Both the position numbers and the translations under genes were made by a program. The notes under the pieces are model-generated. The model searched no databases and had not been told where the DNA came from. It saw only the letters and a list, made by a program, of their open reading frames with translations. Shown piece after piece: positions 33,452 to 42,783 of a stretch of 64,000 nt of DNA. The stretch's first letter is position 1; each line of letters begins with the position of its first letter. Source of the stretch: Streptomyces sp. AC555_RSS877 (GTDB lineage: Bacteria > Actinomycetota > Actinomycetes > Streptomycetales > Streptomycetaceae); the NCBI RefSeq assembly GCF_019049245.1, contig NZ_JAGMUK010000040.1, forward strand, positions 492,149 to 556,148, in the 5' to 3' direction.

Positions 33452-34453
33452 TCAGGGACGCTGCGCCGGCACGCTCTGATGCACGAGATGCGGATCCGTC
33501 ACCGCCACCGGCAGCACGATCTCGTCGATGCGCGCCATCAGATCCGCCTCCAGCGTCACACCGGCCGCCTTCGCGTTCTCCGCCACCTGCTCGGGCCGGG
33601 AGGCGCCGACGATCGCGGCGGACACGTTGCTGTTCTGCAGCACCCACGCGACCGCCAGCTGAGCCAGGGTCAGGCCGGCCTCGTCGGCCAGCGGCTTCAG
33701 CCGCTGCACCGCGTCCAGCACCTCATCGCGCAGGAAGCGGCTGATCATCGCCGAGCCCTTGTCGTCCGTCGCCCGTGAGCCGGCCGGCGGCTGCTGCCCT
33801 GGAAGGTACTTGCCGGTCAGCGCACCCTGGGCGATCGGCGACCACACGATCTGCCCGATGCCCAGCTCCTCGCTGGTCGGCACGACCTCGCCCTCGATGA
33901 CCCGCCACAGCATCGAGTACTGGGGCTGACTCGACACCAACGGGACGCGCAGCTCCCGCGCCAGCGCGTGCGCTCGCCGTATCTGATCGGCCGTCCACTC
34001 GGAGACACCGATGTAGAGGGCCTTGCCGGAGTGGACGACGTCGGCGAACGCCTCCATGGTCTCCTCCAGCGGCGTGAACCGGTCGAACCGGTGCGCCTGG
34101 TAGAGATCCACGTAGGAAGTCTCCAGCCTGCGCAGGGAGTTGTCGATCGACTCCATGATGTGCTTGCGCGACAGCCCGCGGTCGTTCTTGCCGGGGCCGG
34201 TGGGCCAGTACACCTTGGTGAAGATCTCGATCCCCTCGCGACGCTCACCCTTGAGCGCCCGCCCGAGCACCGACTCGGCGCGTGTCTCGGCATAGGTGTC
34301 AGCGGTGTCGAACGTCGTGATGCCCGCGTCGAGAGCGGCTCGCACACAGGCGACGGCGGCCTCCTCCTCGACCTGCGAGCCGTGGGTCAGCCAGTTGCCG
34401 TAGGCGATCTCACTGATGATCATGCCGCTGTTGCCGAGATGCCGGTATTCCAT
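33452..34453 (-). CDS. Aldo/keto reductase (AKR, voltage-gated K+ channel beta-like group)
   Basis: A 333-residue protein; ATG 34453 follows GAGGGG. The catalytic tetrad is visible: Asp and Tyr in FDTADTYAETRAES, Lys in EIFTKVYWP, His in DLYQAHRFDRF. NADPH-binding residues lie in the C-terminal AIVGASRPEQVAEN. It reduces aldehydes or ketones in the cytoplasm; the physiological substrate is unknown. Single gene. Confidence 0.9.
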   Translation of the reverse strand: MEYRHLGNSGMIISEIAYGNWLTHGSQVEEEAAVACVRAALDAGITTFDTADTYAETRAESVLGRALKGERREGIEIFTKVYWPTGPGKNDRGLSRKHIMESIDNSLRRLETSYVDLYQAHRFDRFTPLEETMEAFADVVHSGKALYIGVSEWTADQIRRAHALARELRVPLVSSQPQYSMLWRVIEGEVVPTSEELGIGQIVWSPIAQGALTGKYLPGQQPPAGSRATDDKGSAMISRFLRDEVLDAVQRLKPLADEAGLTLAQLAVAWVLQNSNVSAAIVGASRPEQVAENAKAAGVTLEADLMARIDEIVLPVAVTDPHLVHQSVPAQRP

Positions 34454-34602
34454 CGTTGAACCCCTCGTAGCGTAGGTGTCTCATGGTCCCGCCTGAGCCG
34501 GCCGCTGACGCGACCGGCTCAAGGAGATCATCCACCGAGGGACAGGCCGGGCGCGAGAGTGGCCTGCCATCTCGGTTCCGACAGACCGTGTCACCGTCCC
34601 GT

Positions 34603-34636
34603 CGCCCGCCACAACACAACGCCCGCCACAACACAA
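34603..34636. repeat. 17-bp tandem direct repeat, two copies
   Basis: CGCCCGCCACAACACAA at 34603-34619 is repeated exactly at 34620-34636 and followed by a partial third unit (CGCCCGCAC). It lies in the 288-bp divergent region between the aldo/keto reductase and SRPBCC genes. Confidence 0.75.
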
Positions 34637-34741
34637 CGCCCGCACCGACTACGACGCCCCGCGGACCGATACGCTGCTGGTGCCTGGCCCATCAGGCGTG
34701 CACTCAGCCGGAGCTCCAGCGACCGCAGCACAGGAGGAACC

Positions 34742-35188
34742 GTGGCCGGTCAGTTTGAGGCGACGACCGAGATCAACCGCCCTGTCGAGGAAGTCTTCGC
34801 CTTCCTCGCCGACGGCACGAACGACCCCGAGTTCAGCCCCAGGGTCCAGAAGATCACCAAGACGCCGCAGGGACCGACGGCAGTGGGCACGGTCTTCACG
34901 AGCACGGTCAAGGACGCCGGTATGAAGACGGGCCGAGAGTTCCGGATCACCGAATTCGAGGCGCCCCATCGGATCCGCTGGACGGAGATCTCGAAGAACC
35001 TCGTGACGGCTGACCAGGGTGGCTACGACCTGGAGGCAACCGGCCCGGCCACGACCAGGGTGCGGATCTTCAATGCCCTGGAAGGCCACGGCATCGGAAA
35101 GCTGCTGGTGGGCTTCGCGCTGGTTGCGGCACGCAAGGACGCGCCCGCGTTCGGGCAGCGGATCAAGGCGGCGGTGGAGGCGTCTTAG
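34742..35188 (+). CDS. SRPBCC-family (polyketide-cyclase-like) protein
   Basis: A 148-residue protein; GTG 34742 follows AGGAGG. The START-like fold begins with FEATTEINRPVEEVFAFLAD and continues with ITEFEAPHRIRWTEISKN. Such proteins bind a hydrophobic ligand in a cavity. No catalytic residue can be identified. A short hairpin (CTGCCGG/CCGGCAG at 35194-35209) follows the stop. Confidence 0.82.
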   Translation: MAGQFEATTEINRPVEEVFAFLADGTNDPEFSPRVQKITKTPQGPTAVGTVFTSTVKDAGMKTGREFRITEFEAPHRIRWTEISKNLVTADQGGYDLEATGPATTRVRIFNALEGHGIGKLLVGFALVAARKDAPAFGQRIKAAVEAS

Positions 35189-35313
35189 ATCGACTGCCGG
35201 CCCCGGCAGGGCGCAGACAGGCGTCGCTCTGCCGGCAGAAAGCGCTTGTCGCGGTGGGTGGGAGATGGCAGGCTCACGGGCGTGATCAAGAGAATCGAGT
35301 CTTCCGTCCGCCT

Positions 35314-36459
35314 GTGAGCGTGACGCCCGGGACTGGACTGCCCGGAGCCCGGAACACGCTGTTCGGCCATGCGCTCCGACTGCATCGGCAGTGGCCGGAC
35401 GGGCCCCTTCCCTGCGACGGTGAGCCGTATCCCGATGAGGAACGGCGCCGACGTGAACCCCGCCCGAAACCGCCGCGCGACCGCGAGCTCGTGGGAGTCG
35501 ACGTCGCCCGGGTTCTCACCGCGCACTTCGCCGATCCGAACGCTGTGCCGAGTGCGCTGAGCGACCGCTTCCATGACGTGTACGTTCCGATCCACTACAA
35601 CGAGCCCATCGCCTCCGCCGCCAGAACGGCTGGGGAAGTCCGAGCCCGGGAAGCCGGCCGGTGGCTGGTACGGCACGGGACCGCCACCTCCGCCGTCACG
35701 GTCGGGTTGGCCTTGCTTGCGGCCGTTGGCAGGGTGGATGACATCCCGTTGATCCAGACCATCGGACTGCTCTCCTGTACGTTCGGACCGCTCGCGGCAC
35801 GGGGCCTTGAACGCTTGCCGAGCGGTGCCGACTCACTGATCTGGCTGGCCGAGCGGGTGACCGGCTGGGGCCGGGTGTACGTGGTGGAGGCCCTGTGCGG
35901 GCTAGTGGACAGCGACCCGGCCGTTCGGCCCTGGCTCTTGCGGAGGGCGGTCGACGGCGACTACCTCAACGGCTACTTCGCGGGCCAGGTCGCGCGGATG
36001 GCCGAACTCCACGAAGCCGTCATGGCATTCGGGGACGACGCCGAGCTGATTGACCACACGACCCGGCTTCTCCATGTGATGACGTACAGCGACGGCATGG
36101 GCACTTCACTACGTCGCTATCCGTACGCGGTCGTCGTCCTGGAGGCACACGTTCGCTCTCTCGGAGGCCTCGGGCCCACGATCGAGCGCTACTTCGCCGC
36201 GGCCATGATCGCCCAATACCTGGCACACGAGACACCGATCGGCAGCGACGATCCTGGCATGAAAGCCCGTTGGGAACGATGCGGGACCTCATATCTCGCG
36301 CTGCTCGACCAGGAGACTTGGGGTGACACGGCGGGTCAGGGACTCGCTGCCGAGGACGACCGGCTCAAGTGGCTGGCCGACTCCGGGTTCCGGCGCCTGT
36401 GTGGCCCCGGAACTCAAGCCGAGGCCCCTCCAGCACAGCAGGTCGAGAGTGAGGAGTAA
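35314..36459 (+). CDS. Unknown helical (possibly HEAT-like) protein
   Basis: The frame is open from 35254. I take GTG 35314 (381 residues) as a likely start, but there is no strong ribosome binding site. The product is alpha-helical with repeated hydrophobic helices (SLIWLAERVTGWGRVYVVEA, DSDPAVRPWLLRRAVDGDYL), suggesting a solenoid. No catalytic motif, signal peptide or membrane segment is seen. Codon use fits the genome and the frame is long, so I believe it is real. It has no operon partner. Confidence 0.65.
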   Translation: MSVTPGTGLPGARNTLFGHALRLHRQWPDGPLPCDGEPYPDEERRRREPRPKPPRDRELVGVDVARVLTAHFADPNAVPSALSDRFHDVYVPIHYNEPIASAARTAGEVRAREAGRWLVRHGTATSAVTVGLALLAAVGRVDDIPLIQTIGLLSCTFGPLAARGLERLPSGADSLIWLAERVTGWGRVYVVEALCGLVDSDPAVRPWLLRRAVDGDYLNGYFAGQVARMAELHEAVMAFGDDAELIDHTTRLLHVMTYSDGMGTSLRRYPYAVVVLEAHVRSLGGLGPTIERYFAAAMIAQYLAHETPIGSDDPGMKARWERCGTSYLALLDQETWGDTAGQGLAAEDDRLKWLADSGFRRLCGPGTQAEAPPAQQVESEE

Positions 36460-36500
36460 CGCAACGCGGTCGGGGGATGACCAGCGGACCACATGCCTGG

Positions 36501-37184
36501 TCAGGTGTTGTCCGTACTCCAGGTCGCGGGGCCACGGGAGATCAGTCCGGTCTCGTACGCGAACACGACGGCCTGGGCCCGGCTGTTCAGCGTGAGCTTG
36601 CTCATGCATCGGTGGACGTGTGTCTTGATGGTCGCTGTGCTGAGGACGAGTCGCTGGGCGATGTCGGAGTTGGACATGCCCGCCCCGACCAGCCCGAGGA
36701 CTTCCAACTCCCTGGGGGTCAGGGTGTCCAGTCCGCAGTGCGGCTCGGGTACGGCCGGGCGGGGGGTGTAGGTCTCGATGAGCCTTTTGATCACCGGGGC
36801 GCTGAACAGCATGTCGCCGGCGTGCACGGTGTCGATGGCGGCGAGCAGCCGGTCCGGCGGGGTGTCCTTGAGCAGGAAGCCGCAGGCGCCGACCTTCAGC
36901 GCGCCGTGGACGTACTCGTCGAGGTCGAAGGTGGTCAGGACGAGGATCTTGGGGAGCGGGGGCGCAGCCTGGGCGAGGATCCGCTCGGTGGCGGTGATCC
37001 CGCTGATGCCCGGCATGCGAATGTCCATCAGGATGACGTCCGGTCTGGTCCGCGCGGCCAGCTCGATCGCCTCCTCGCCGTCCTGCGCCTCGCCGACGAC
37101 CTCGACGCCCGGTGCGGCCCGCAGGAGCGCGATGAGCCCCGAGCGGATCAGGAACTGGTCGTCTGCGACGAGCACTCTGGGCAT
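36501..37184 (-). CDS. NarL/LuxR-type two-component response regulator
   Basis: A 227-residue protein from ATG 37184. The receiver domain has acidic residues in VLVADDQ and the phospho-acceptor Asp in VILMDIRMPG; Thr and Lys of the switch are in LVLTTF and FLLKDTPP. The C-terminal helix-turn-helix is LTPRELEVLGLVGAGMSNSD and STATIKTHVHR. The partner histidine kinase, expected just upstream on the same strand, survives only as a C-terminal remnant at 37237-37320, so this is now an orphan regulator. Confidence 0.9.
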   Translation of the reverse strand: MPRVLVADDQFLIRSGLIALLRAAPGVEVVGEAQDGEEAIELAARTRPDVILMDIRMPGISGITATERILAQAAPPLPKILVLTTFDLDEYVHGALKVGACGFLLKDTPPDRLLAAIDTVHAGDMLFSAPVIKRLIETYTPRPAVPEPHCGLDTLTPRELEVLGLVGAGMSNSDIAQRLVLSTATIKTHVHRCMSKLTLNSRAQAVVFAYETGLISRGPATWSTDNT

Positions 37185-37236
37185 GCGTGGCTTCCCCCTC
37201 CTCCACGGCTGCCCCGCCGGGAGCCGAGACCCTTCC

Positions 37237-37320
37237 TCACCTGTCGCGGGTCACGGGAACGGTCAATTCCACATCGAACCCGCCTCGCGGATCGGGGCCG
37301 GCGGTCACCGTCCCGATCGC
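37237..37320 (-). pseudogene. C-terminal remnant of the cognate sensor histidine kinase
   Basis: The minus strand reads GTVTAGPDPRGGFDVELTVP followed by VTRDR and a stop at 37237. This matches the G2-box end of NarL-partner sensor kinases (GGTLTAGPxxxGGFxVxxxLP). Upstream the frame loses all homology, so the rest of the kinase is deleted. Confidence 0.6.
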
Positions 37321-37520
37321 GCGTGCCGATCAAACCATGGGCAGCGGGCCCAGCGGTGATGACGGCCGTAACTCGCTCTGTCCGGCGTCGGCCCCGAGGA
37401 CGTGGAGTGCGTTGCGCGAACCTCGTCCGAGCCCAGGCCCCAAGCGATCGCACCACCCGGTTTCACCCACGGCTACACCCCTGGTGGTACATCAACAACC
37501 ACTCTGGTCGCAGGCACGGT

Positions 37521-37960
37521 TCAACCCCTGGTTGGGCTGCGGGAGCCATGCCGCAGGCCCTGGAAGTCGGTGCTGTTCGGGTTCAGCATGAGCGTCCGGC
37601 CGGTGATGGGGCTCGACTTCGGGAGGAACACCAGGTCGCTGGAGGCGGTGCCCGAACGTGTGGTCCAGCTCGACTTGATCTGGGCGAACAGTTCCGGGTC
37701 CCGCCATTGCAGGGTGGTGCGGTTCAGGAACTGACCGGCGTCCCACAGCATGGTGGTGAGGTCGCGGCGGCGGGCGTAGTCGCCCAGGAACTCGAAGTAC
37801 TTGCGCTGCTCGCCGAGTTGGATGATGCCGGGCCGGTTGTGGTCGTAGGCGAGCAGGGCGTACTCGCCGATGATGACCGGGATGCCGCGTGCGACGAAGG
37901 CGTTGTACGCGCGGTCGAAGGTGCCGGTGAGATCCTGCTCGGAGGTGGCGTCGAGGTCTC
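37521..37960 (-). pseudogene. Internal fragment of a GH5 endoglucanase
   Basis: The minus strand reads FDRAYNAFVARGIPVIIGEY (the nucleophile region of GH5 cellulases, with the catalytic Glu of IGEY), ALLAYDHNRPG, then TTMLWDAGQFLNR and the start of the linker/X2-type domain (VFLPKSSPITGRTLMLNPNS). Both the N-terminal half of the catalytic domain and the C-terminal binding module are missing, and the frame ends in unrelated sequence at 37521. Confidence 0.65.
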
Positions 37961-38227
37961 CTCATCATCACGTGCACCTTCCGTTGGTGGGCGGCGCAGT
38001 CCGGGCAGGTCCTCTGCCGGACGCGTCGACACGTGGGCTCGGCCTGCAGGCGGCCGGAAAGGGGTGAAGAAGGAAAGTTTCGCCGTATGCGGCGGAGAAA
38101 TTAACATGACGATGTGTCCTGGGCCACAGGTTCGTCGGTAAGAGATGCGAGAATGGCCGTGGCACACCCATACGACGCTGTTCAACCGGCTCGTGCGTCA
38201 GACTCCTGGCCGGGCGCGGGCGGTTCG

Positions 38228-39295
38228 ATGATCGAGAAGGCGACCTTGGCGGACTATGCAGTTGACGGGCCGGTGGACAAGGACGGTGGGCAGGGCGACA
38301 CGTCCCGGCCGGTCACCATCGCGTACATCGCCCAGTCGGCGGGGGTCTCGGTCCCGACCGTGTCCAAGGTGATCAACGGCAAGTCGGGGGTCTCCGCGGA
38401 CACACGCGCACGGGTCGAGGAACTGGTCAGCAGGTACGGCTACCGAAGGCCCACCGGCGCCAACCGGAACAACGTCGTGGAACTCGTGTTCCGCGAGCTC
38501 AAGCACATGTGGGCGATCGAGATCATCCGGGGCGTCGAGCAGGTGGCCCGCCGGCATCGTGTGGGCGTCATGGTGTCCGAGTTCGGGCTGCACGAAACCG
38601 CCCCGCCCACCTGGGACGACACCGTCTTCCGGCGCCCGAACTGCGTCTTGTCCGTGGCCCAGCTCTCCGAGGCCGAGCGTGAGCAACTGAAGGCGAAGGG
38701 CATCCCGTTCGTCGTCTTCGACCCCGCCACGGAACTGCCGGACGACGTCCCGTTCGTGGGCGCCACCAACTGGTCCGGCGGCCGGGCCGCGACCCGCCAC
38801 CTCACCGAACTCGGGCACCGGCGCATCGCCGTGATCGGCGGCCCCCAGGACCAGCTGTTCTGCTGCGCCCGGATGGACGGATACCGCTCCGCGATGCACG
38901 CCGCGGGCCTGCCGGTCGACCCGGACCTCGTCGTGCACGCGCCGCTCACGCAGGAGGACGGCTGCGCGGCGGCACGTTCTCTGCTGGCCCGGTCCGACCG
39001 CCCGACCGCGATCTTCGCCGCCAACGACCTGCAGGCGCTCGGCGTCTACCAGGCGGCACGTGAAGCAGGCCTGCGCATCCCCGACGACCTGAGCGTCGTC
39101 GGTTTCGACGACCTGCCGGTCGCGGCCTGGGTGGATCCGCCCCTGACCACCGTCCACCAGCCCCTGACCGAGATGGCCGCAGCCGCGACCGAGCTCGCGC
39201 TCACACTCGGTCGCGGCGAGGCGGCTCCCCAGGTCGGGTTGGAGATCGCGACGACCCTGACGGTCCGCAACAGCACGGCACCGCCCAAGAGTTGA
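38228..39295 (+). CDS. LacI-family sugar-responsive repressor
   Basis: About 355 residues from ATG 38228; an ATG at 38153 in frame is the alternative. The N-terminal helix-turn-helix is TIAYIAQSAGVSVPTVSKVI with the hinge RVEELVSRYGYRRP. The periplasmic-binding-protein-like sensor domain follows, with LGHRRIAVIGGP, PTAIFAANDLQALGVYQAA and LSVVGFDDLPVAAWVDPPLT. It lies directly upstream of a GH43 gene and probably represses it through the palindrome at 39472-39482, released by a xylan- or arabinan-derived sugar. Confidence 0.87.
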   Translation: MIEKATLADYAVDGPVDKDGGQGDTSRPVTIAYIAQSAGVSVPTVSKVINGKSGVSADTRARVEELVSRYGYRRPTGANRNNVVELVFRELKHMWAIEIIRGVEQVARRHRVGVMVSEFGLHETAPPTWDDTVFRRPNCVLSVAQLSEAEREQLKAKGIPFVVFDPATELPDDVPFVGATNWSGGRAATRHLTELGHRRIAVIGGPQDQLFCCARMDGYRSAMHAAGLPVDPDLVVHAPLTQEDGCAAARSLLARSDRPTAIFAANDLQALGVYQAAREAGLRIPDDLSVVGFDDLPVAAWVDPPLTTVHQPLTEMAAAATELALTLGRGEAAPQVGLEIATTLTVRNSTAPPKS

Positions 39296-39471
39296 TCCCG
39301 CGAGCGCGGCTTCCCGCGTGACCGACGGCGTTGACGCCCGCAGTGGGCGGCGGTCGGCATGCCCTGCCTGGCGCAGCCGGGTGCGTTCCGCGTGGGGAGA
39401 GGGTCGCACGGCCATTGACCACTGTGGCGGGCCGTCGATAGCCTCCGCTGGAAACTATCTGGATCCCGCTA

Positions 39472-39482
39472 CGAAACTTTCG
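39472..39482. promoter_or_regulatory. Likely LacI-type operator upstream of the GH43 gene
   Basis: CGAAACTTTCG is a perfect 11-bp dyad, 50 bp before the GH43 start, of the CGAA-N-TTCG type described for Streptomyces xylosidase regulators. A looser half-site (GGAAACTATC) lies about 20 bp upstream. Confidence 0.6.
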
Positions 39483-39531
39483 CATCGCGCCACGGATCTC
39501 CGCCGTGTGGACACACCAGTGACAGGAGTCG

Positions 39532-41049
39532 ATGAGGGTGCCGAGCATGCCCGAGACGGACAACACCATCAGCAACCCCGTGATCCCCGGCTTCTATCCC
39601 GATCCGTCCGTCTGCCGGGCCGGCGAGGACTACTACCTGGCCTGCTCCAGCTTCGAGTACTTCCCCGGGGTGCCCATCTTCCACAGCCGGGACCTGGTCC
39701 ACTGGACCCAGATCGGGAACGCTCTCGACCGGCCCAGCCAACTGCGCCTGCCACTTGACTCGCCTTCCTCGGGCGGAATCTACGCACCCACACTGCGCTA
39801 CCACGACGGCCGCTTCTGGCTGATCGTCACCAACGTCAGCGGCGACGGCAATCTGCTGTTCACGGCCACCGACCCCGCCGGCCCCTGGTCCGATCCGATC
39901 CGACTGCCCGGAGTGCACGGCATCGACCCGGACCTCGCCTGGGACGACGACGGCAACTGCTGGTGCACCACCGCCGGAGTCGGCCAGATCCGCATCGATC
40001 CCCACACCGGGGAGACGCTCGGCGCGGCCCAACGGATCTGGTCCGGCACCCCCGGCGCCAAGGCCCCCGAAGCCCCGCATCTCTACCACATCGGTGACTA
40101 CTGGTACCTGCTCATCGCCGAGGGCGGCACCGAGCGCTGCCACAGCGTCTCGATCGCCCGTGGCCGCACGCCCACCGGTCCCTTCGAGCCGTGCCCCGCC
40201 AACCCGATCCTGAGTCACCGGGGCACCGAACACCCCATCCAGAACACCGGCCACGCCGACCTGGTGCAGGGGCCCGACGACTCGTGGTGGATGGTGCTGC
40301 TCGGCGTGCGGCCGGGCGGTGGCACCCCGGGCTGGCACGTACTCGGCCGGGAGACGTTCCTGGTGCCGGTCGACTGGGTCGACGGCTGGCCCGTAGTCGG
40401 CGAACTGTCGTCCTCCCTGCCCGTGCCCTCCTGGCCACTGCAGCCGCATGCCGTCGTGCCGGACCGGGACGACTTCGAGCGGAGCGAGCCGGCTCCGTAC
40501 TGGATCTCGCTGCGGCACCGGCCTGCGGAGGTGTGCACCACGAAGGAACGGCCCGGCTGGCTCACCCTGCACGCCCGAGGCACCTCACTCGACGACACCG
40601 ACGTGACGTTCGTCGGCCGGCGGCAGCAAGACCTGTCCTGCCGGGTACGGGCCTTGGCCGACGTGTCGGAAGGAGGCGGAGGCCTGGCCGTCCGTCTCGA
40701 CGAACAGCACCACTACGACATCGAGGCCTGGTCCGGCCAGGTGCAAGTGCGCGCCCGTATCGGGCCGTTGCACACCGTCGTGGCGTCCCGGGCGACACCT
40801 CCGGGACCCGTGGTTCTGCGCATCGAGGTGGCTGCCGTCCACACGATGAACGACGCGCGCACCGGCCCCGATGTCGTTTCGCTCGGCATCGAGGAGCCGG
40901 ACGGCACATACGCCGAACTCGCCACTCTGGACGGCAAATACCTGTCCACGGAGGTCGCCGGCGGCTTCACCGGCAGGGTCATCGGAATGTTCGCCGCGGC
41001 CGGGGCCGTGCACTTCGACTGGTTCGAGTACCAGCCGCTCGATCACTGA
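39532..41049 (+). CDS. GH43 glycoside hydrolase (beta-xylosidase/arabinofuranosidase type), intracellular
   Basis: 505 residues from ATG 39532 (after AGGAG; ATG 39547 is possible). The propeller has the GH43 catalytic acids in FYPDPSVCR (base), HGIDPDLAWD (pKa modulator) and APEAPHLYH (acid). From about residue 320 a C-terminal beta-sandwich (DDFERSEPAPYWISLRH) is typical of GH43 beta-xylosidases. There is no signal peptide, so it acts on imported oligosaccharides. Controlled by the adjacent LacI regulator; ended by the hairpin at 41074-41118. Confidence 0.88.
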   Translation: MRVPSMPETDNTISNPVIPGFYPDPSVCRAGEDYYLACSSFEYFPGVPIFHSRDLVHWTQIGNALDRPSQLRLPLDSPSSGGIYAPTLRYHDGRFWLIVTNVSGDGNLLFTATDPAGPWSDPIRLPGVHGIDPDLAWDDDGNCWCTTAGVGQIRIDPHTGETLGAAQRIWSGTPGAKAPEAPHLYHIGDYWYLLIAEGGTERCHSVSIARGRTPTGPFEPCPANPILSHRGTEHPIQNTGHADLVQGPDDSWWMVLLGVRPGGGTPGWHVLGRETFLVPVDWVDGWPVVGELSSSLPVPSWPLQPHAVVPDRDDFERSEPAPYWISLRHRPAEVCTTKERPGWLTLHARGTSLDDTDVTFVGRRQQDLSCRVRALADVSEGGGGLAVRLDEQHHYDIEAWSGQVQVRARIGPLHTVVASRATPPGPVVLRIEVAAVHTMNDARTGPDVVSLGIEEPDGTYAELATLDGKYLSTEVAGGFTGRVIGMFAAAGAVHFDWFEYQPLDH

Positions 41050-41073
41050 GGCAGGCCCCACGCGGCCGACGAC

Positions 41074-41118
41074 GAACCGCTCCGGGCGACGAAGTCTCCC
41101 TGCGGCCCGGAGCGGTTC
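41074..41118 (+). terminator. Hairpin terminator after the GH43 gene
   Basis: Perfect 14-bp arms (GAACCGCTCCGGGC at 41074-41087 with its complement at 41105-41118), 17-base loop. The following 41119-41495 holds no recognisable gene. Confidence 0.75.
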
Positions 41119-41495
41119 CCTCGGCGAGCCTGGTGAAAGGGTCTGGTCGTGCACTGCCCGCTTGGACACGGGCAGGTCCAGGGACCGGTGGAACAGGTCC
41201 AAGCGGCCGACATCGTGCTGCGCGACCCACCACCCACAACCGCGGTGACCGCGCGGCTCTGTTCGGCTCCCTCCCGCGCGGAAGTGCCCCCGATCGTGTC
41301 GGCGATTCGTCCCTGAGGGAGCGTGAAGGGGGGGAGGAGAGTCTCCCTGCCACGAGCGATGCCGGTGCTGAGATGCTGCCCGTGTGAGCAGCCGCCGCCA
41401 AGGCACGCGGTCGCCAGGATCCGCGGTGATGACGATCCCGCCTCCCCTCCCGCCGTCGTGTACGACTGACCTGTCTGTGATGTGAAGGCGTACGT

Positions 41496-41877
41496 ATGTC
41501 TACTGATCCGACGAACACGACGTCGACGGGGTCGTGCACGCGGTCATCGTCGACAGCAGCATCGGCCGCGGTCGCATCACGTCGATCGACACCGGCGCCG
41601 CCGAAGCCCTTCCGGGCGTGCTGAAGGTGATCCACCACCGCAACGCGCGGAAGTTGCCATACCGCGACAACGCCGGGTCGAACAATTAGGCCGGGCGGCG
41701 GTTGAGGACCTTCCAGGACGACCGGGTGCTCTTCCACGGCCAGCCGGTCGCGGTCGTCGTGGCTGTCACTTTGGAGGCAGCGCAGCACGGTGCGAGCCTG
41801 GTGCAGGTCGGCTACGACGCCCGGCAGCCCGCGACGGACCTGCGCGAGGCCGACCCGGACGAGCCGACCAACTACTG
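41496..41877 (+). pseudogene. Fragment of xanthine dehydrogenase molybdenum-binding subunit
   Basis: The frame reads DGVVHAVIVDSSIGRGRITS, then ALPGVLKVIHHRNARKLPYR, an internal TAG near 41688, and DDRVLFHGQPVAVVVAVTLE before stopping at about 41878. This is the N-terminal region of the large molybdopterin subunit of XDH (a + b domain), normally about 750 residues. The beginning and the whole cofactor domain are missing. It runs straight into the XdhC fragment. Confidence 0.7.
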
Positions 41878-42746
41878 ACCTGCGGCGGCGAACTCGACGT
41901 CTCCGTACAGCGCGTCGATCCCGCGACCCGGCCGCACCTTTCCACGGCCCTCGCCGAGGCCGTTCGAGGACGACCGGTCGCCGTGGCCCAGGTCGTGGAC
42001 GGCCCCGACGGCCTCGTCGGCTCAACTCCGAGCGTCCTCGACGAGGATCACGTCACCTACGGGGGTGTGGACGGCGGGCCGGTGGACCGGGCGGTGGCCG
42101 ATCAGGCCAGGGCCATGCTGTGGGCCGGCCGCACCGCCCGCGTCGACATCGGCGGGGAGGGAGACGGATGCCCGCAACGGCTGTCCGTCCTCTTCCACGG
42201 GCGTGCGTCCCGGCCGCGCCTGCTGGTGTTCGGTGCGGTGGACTTCGCCGCCGCCCTCAGCCAGGCGGGCCGCTGCCTGGGCTACCGGGTCACCGTGTGC
42301 GACGCCCGCCCGGTCTTCGCCACCGCGGCACGCTTCCCGTACGCGGACGAGGTGGTCGTCGACTGGCCTCACCGCTACCTGGAGCGCACCGAGGTGGACG
42401 AGCGCACCGCCGTCTGTGCCTCACCCACGAGGCCAAGTTCGACACCCCGCTGCTGCGCCTGGCACTCGGCCTGCCCGTCGGTTACGTGGGGGCCATGGGC
42501 TCCCGGCGCACCCATGACGAGCGCCTGCGCCTCCTGCGCCAAGAGGGCGTGACGGACGGCCGGTTGGCGCGGCTGCGTTCCCCGATTGGCCTCGACCTCG
42601 GAGCCCGCACGCCCGAGGAGACGGCTGTGTCGATCGCCGCGGAGATCATCGCCCACACCAACCAGGGCACAGGTCTGACCCTGACCCGGATCACCGGCCC
42701 GATCCACCGGCCGACCGGGCAGACGCGGCCGGTCTCGGCCAGGTGA
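41878..42746 (+). pseudogene. XdhC-family chaperone, 5'-truncated and frameshifted
   Basis: The sequence starts within the family at TCGGELDVSVQRVDP and continues PRLLVFGAVDFAAALSQAGR (the Rossmann part), RYLERTEVDERTAVC. At about 42415 the frame changes to LTHEAKFDTPLLRLALGLPV, YVGAMGSRRTHDERL and GLDLGARTPEETAVSIAAEI to the stop at 42746. XdhC inserts sulfurated molybdenum cofactor into xanthine dehydrogenase. About 100 N-terminal residues were lost in the deletion that joined it to the XDH fragment, so it is not functional. Confidence 0.75.
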
Positions 42747-42783
42747 GTACCGATGGCCCATCCGGCCGCGGCACAGTCGTGCT

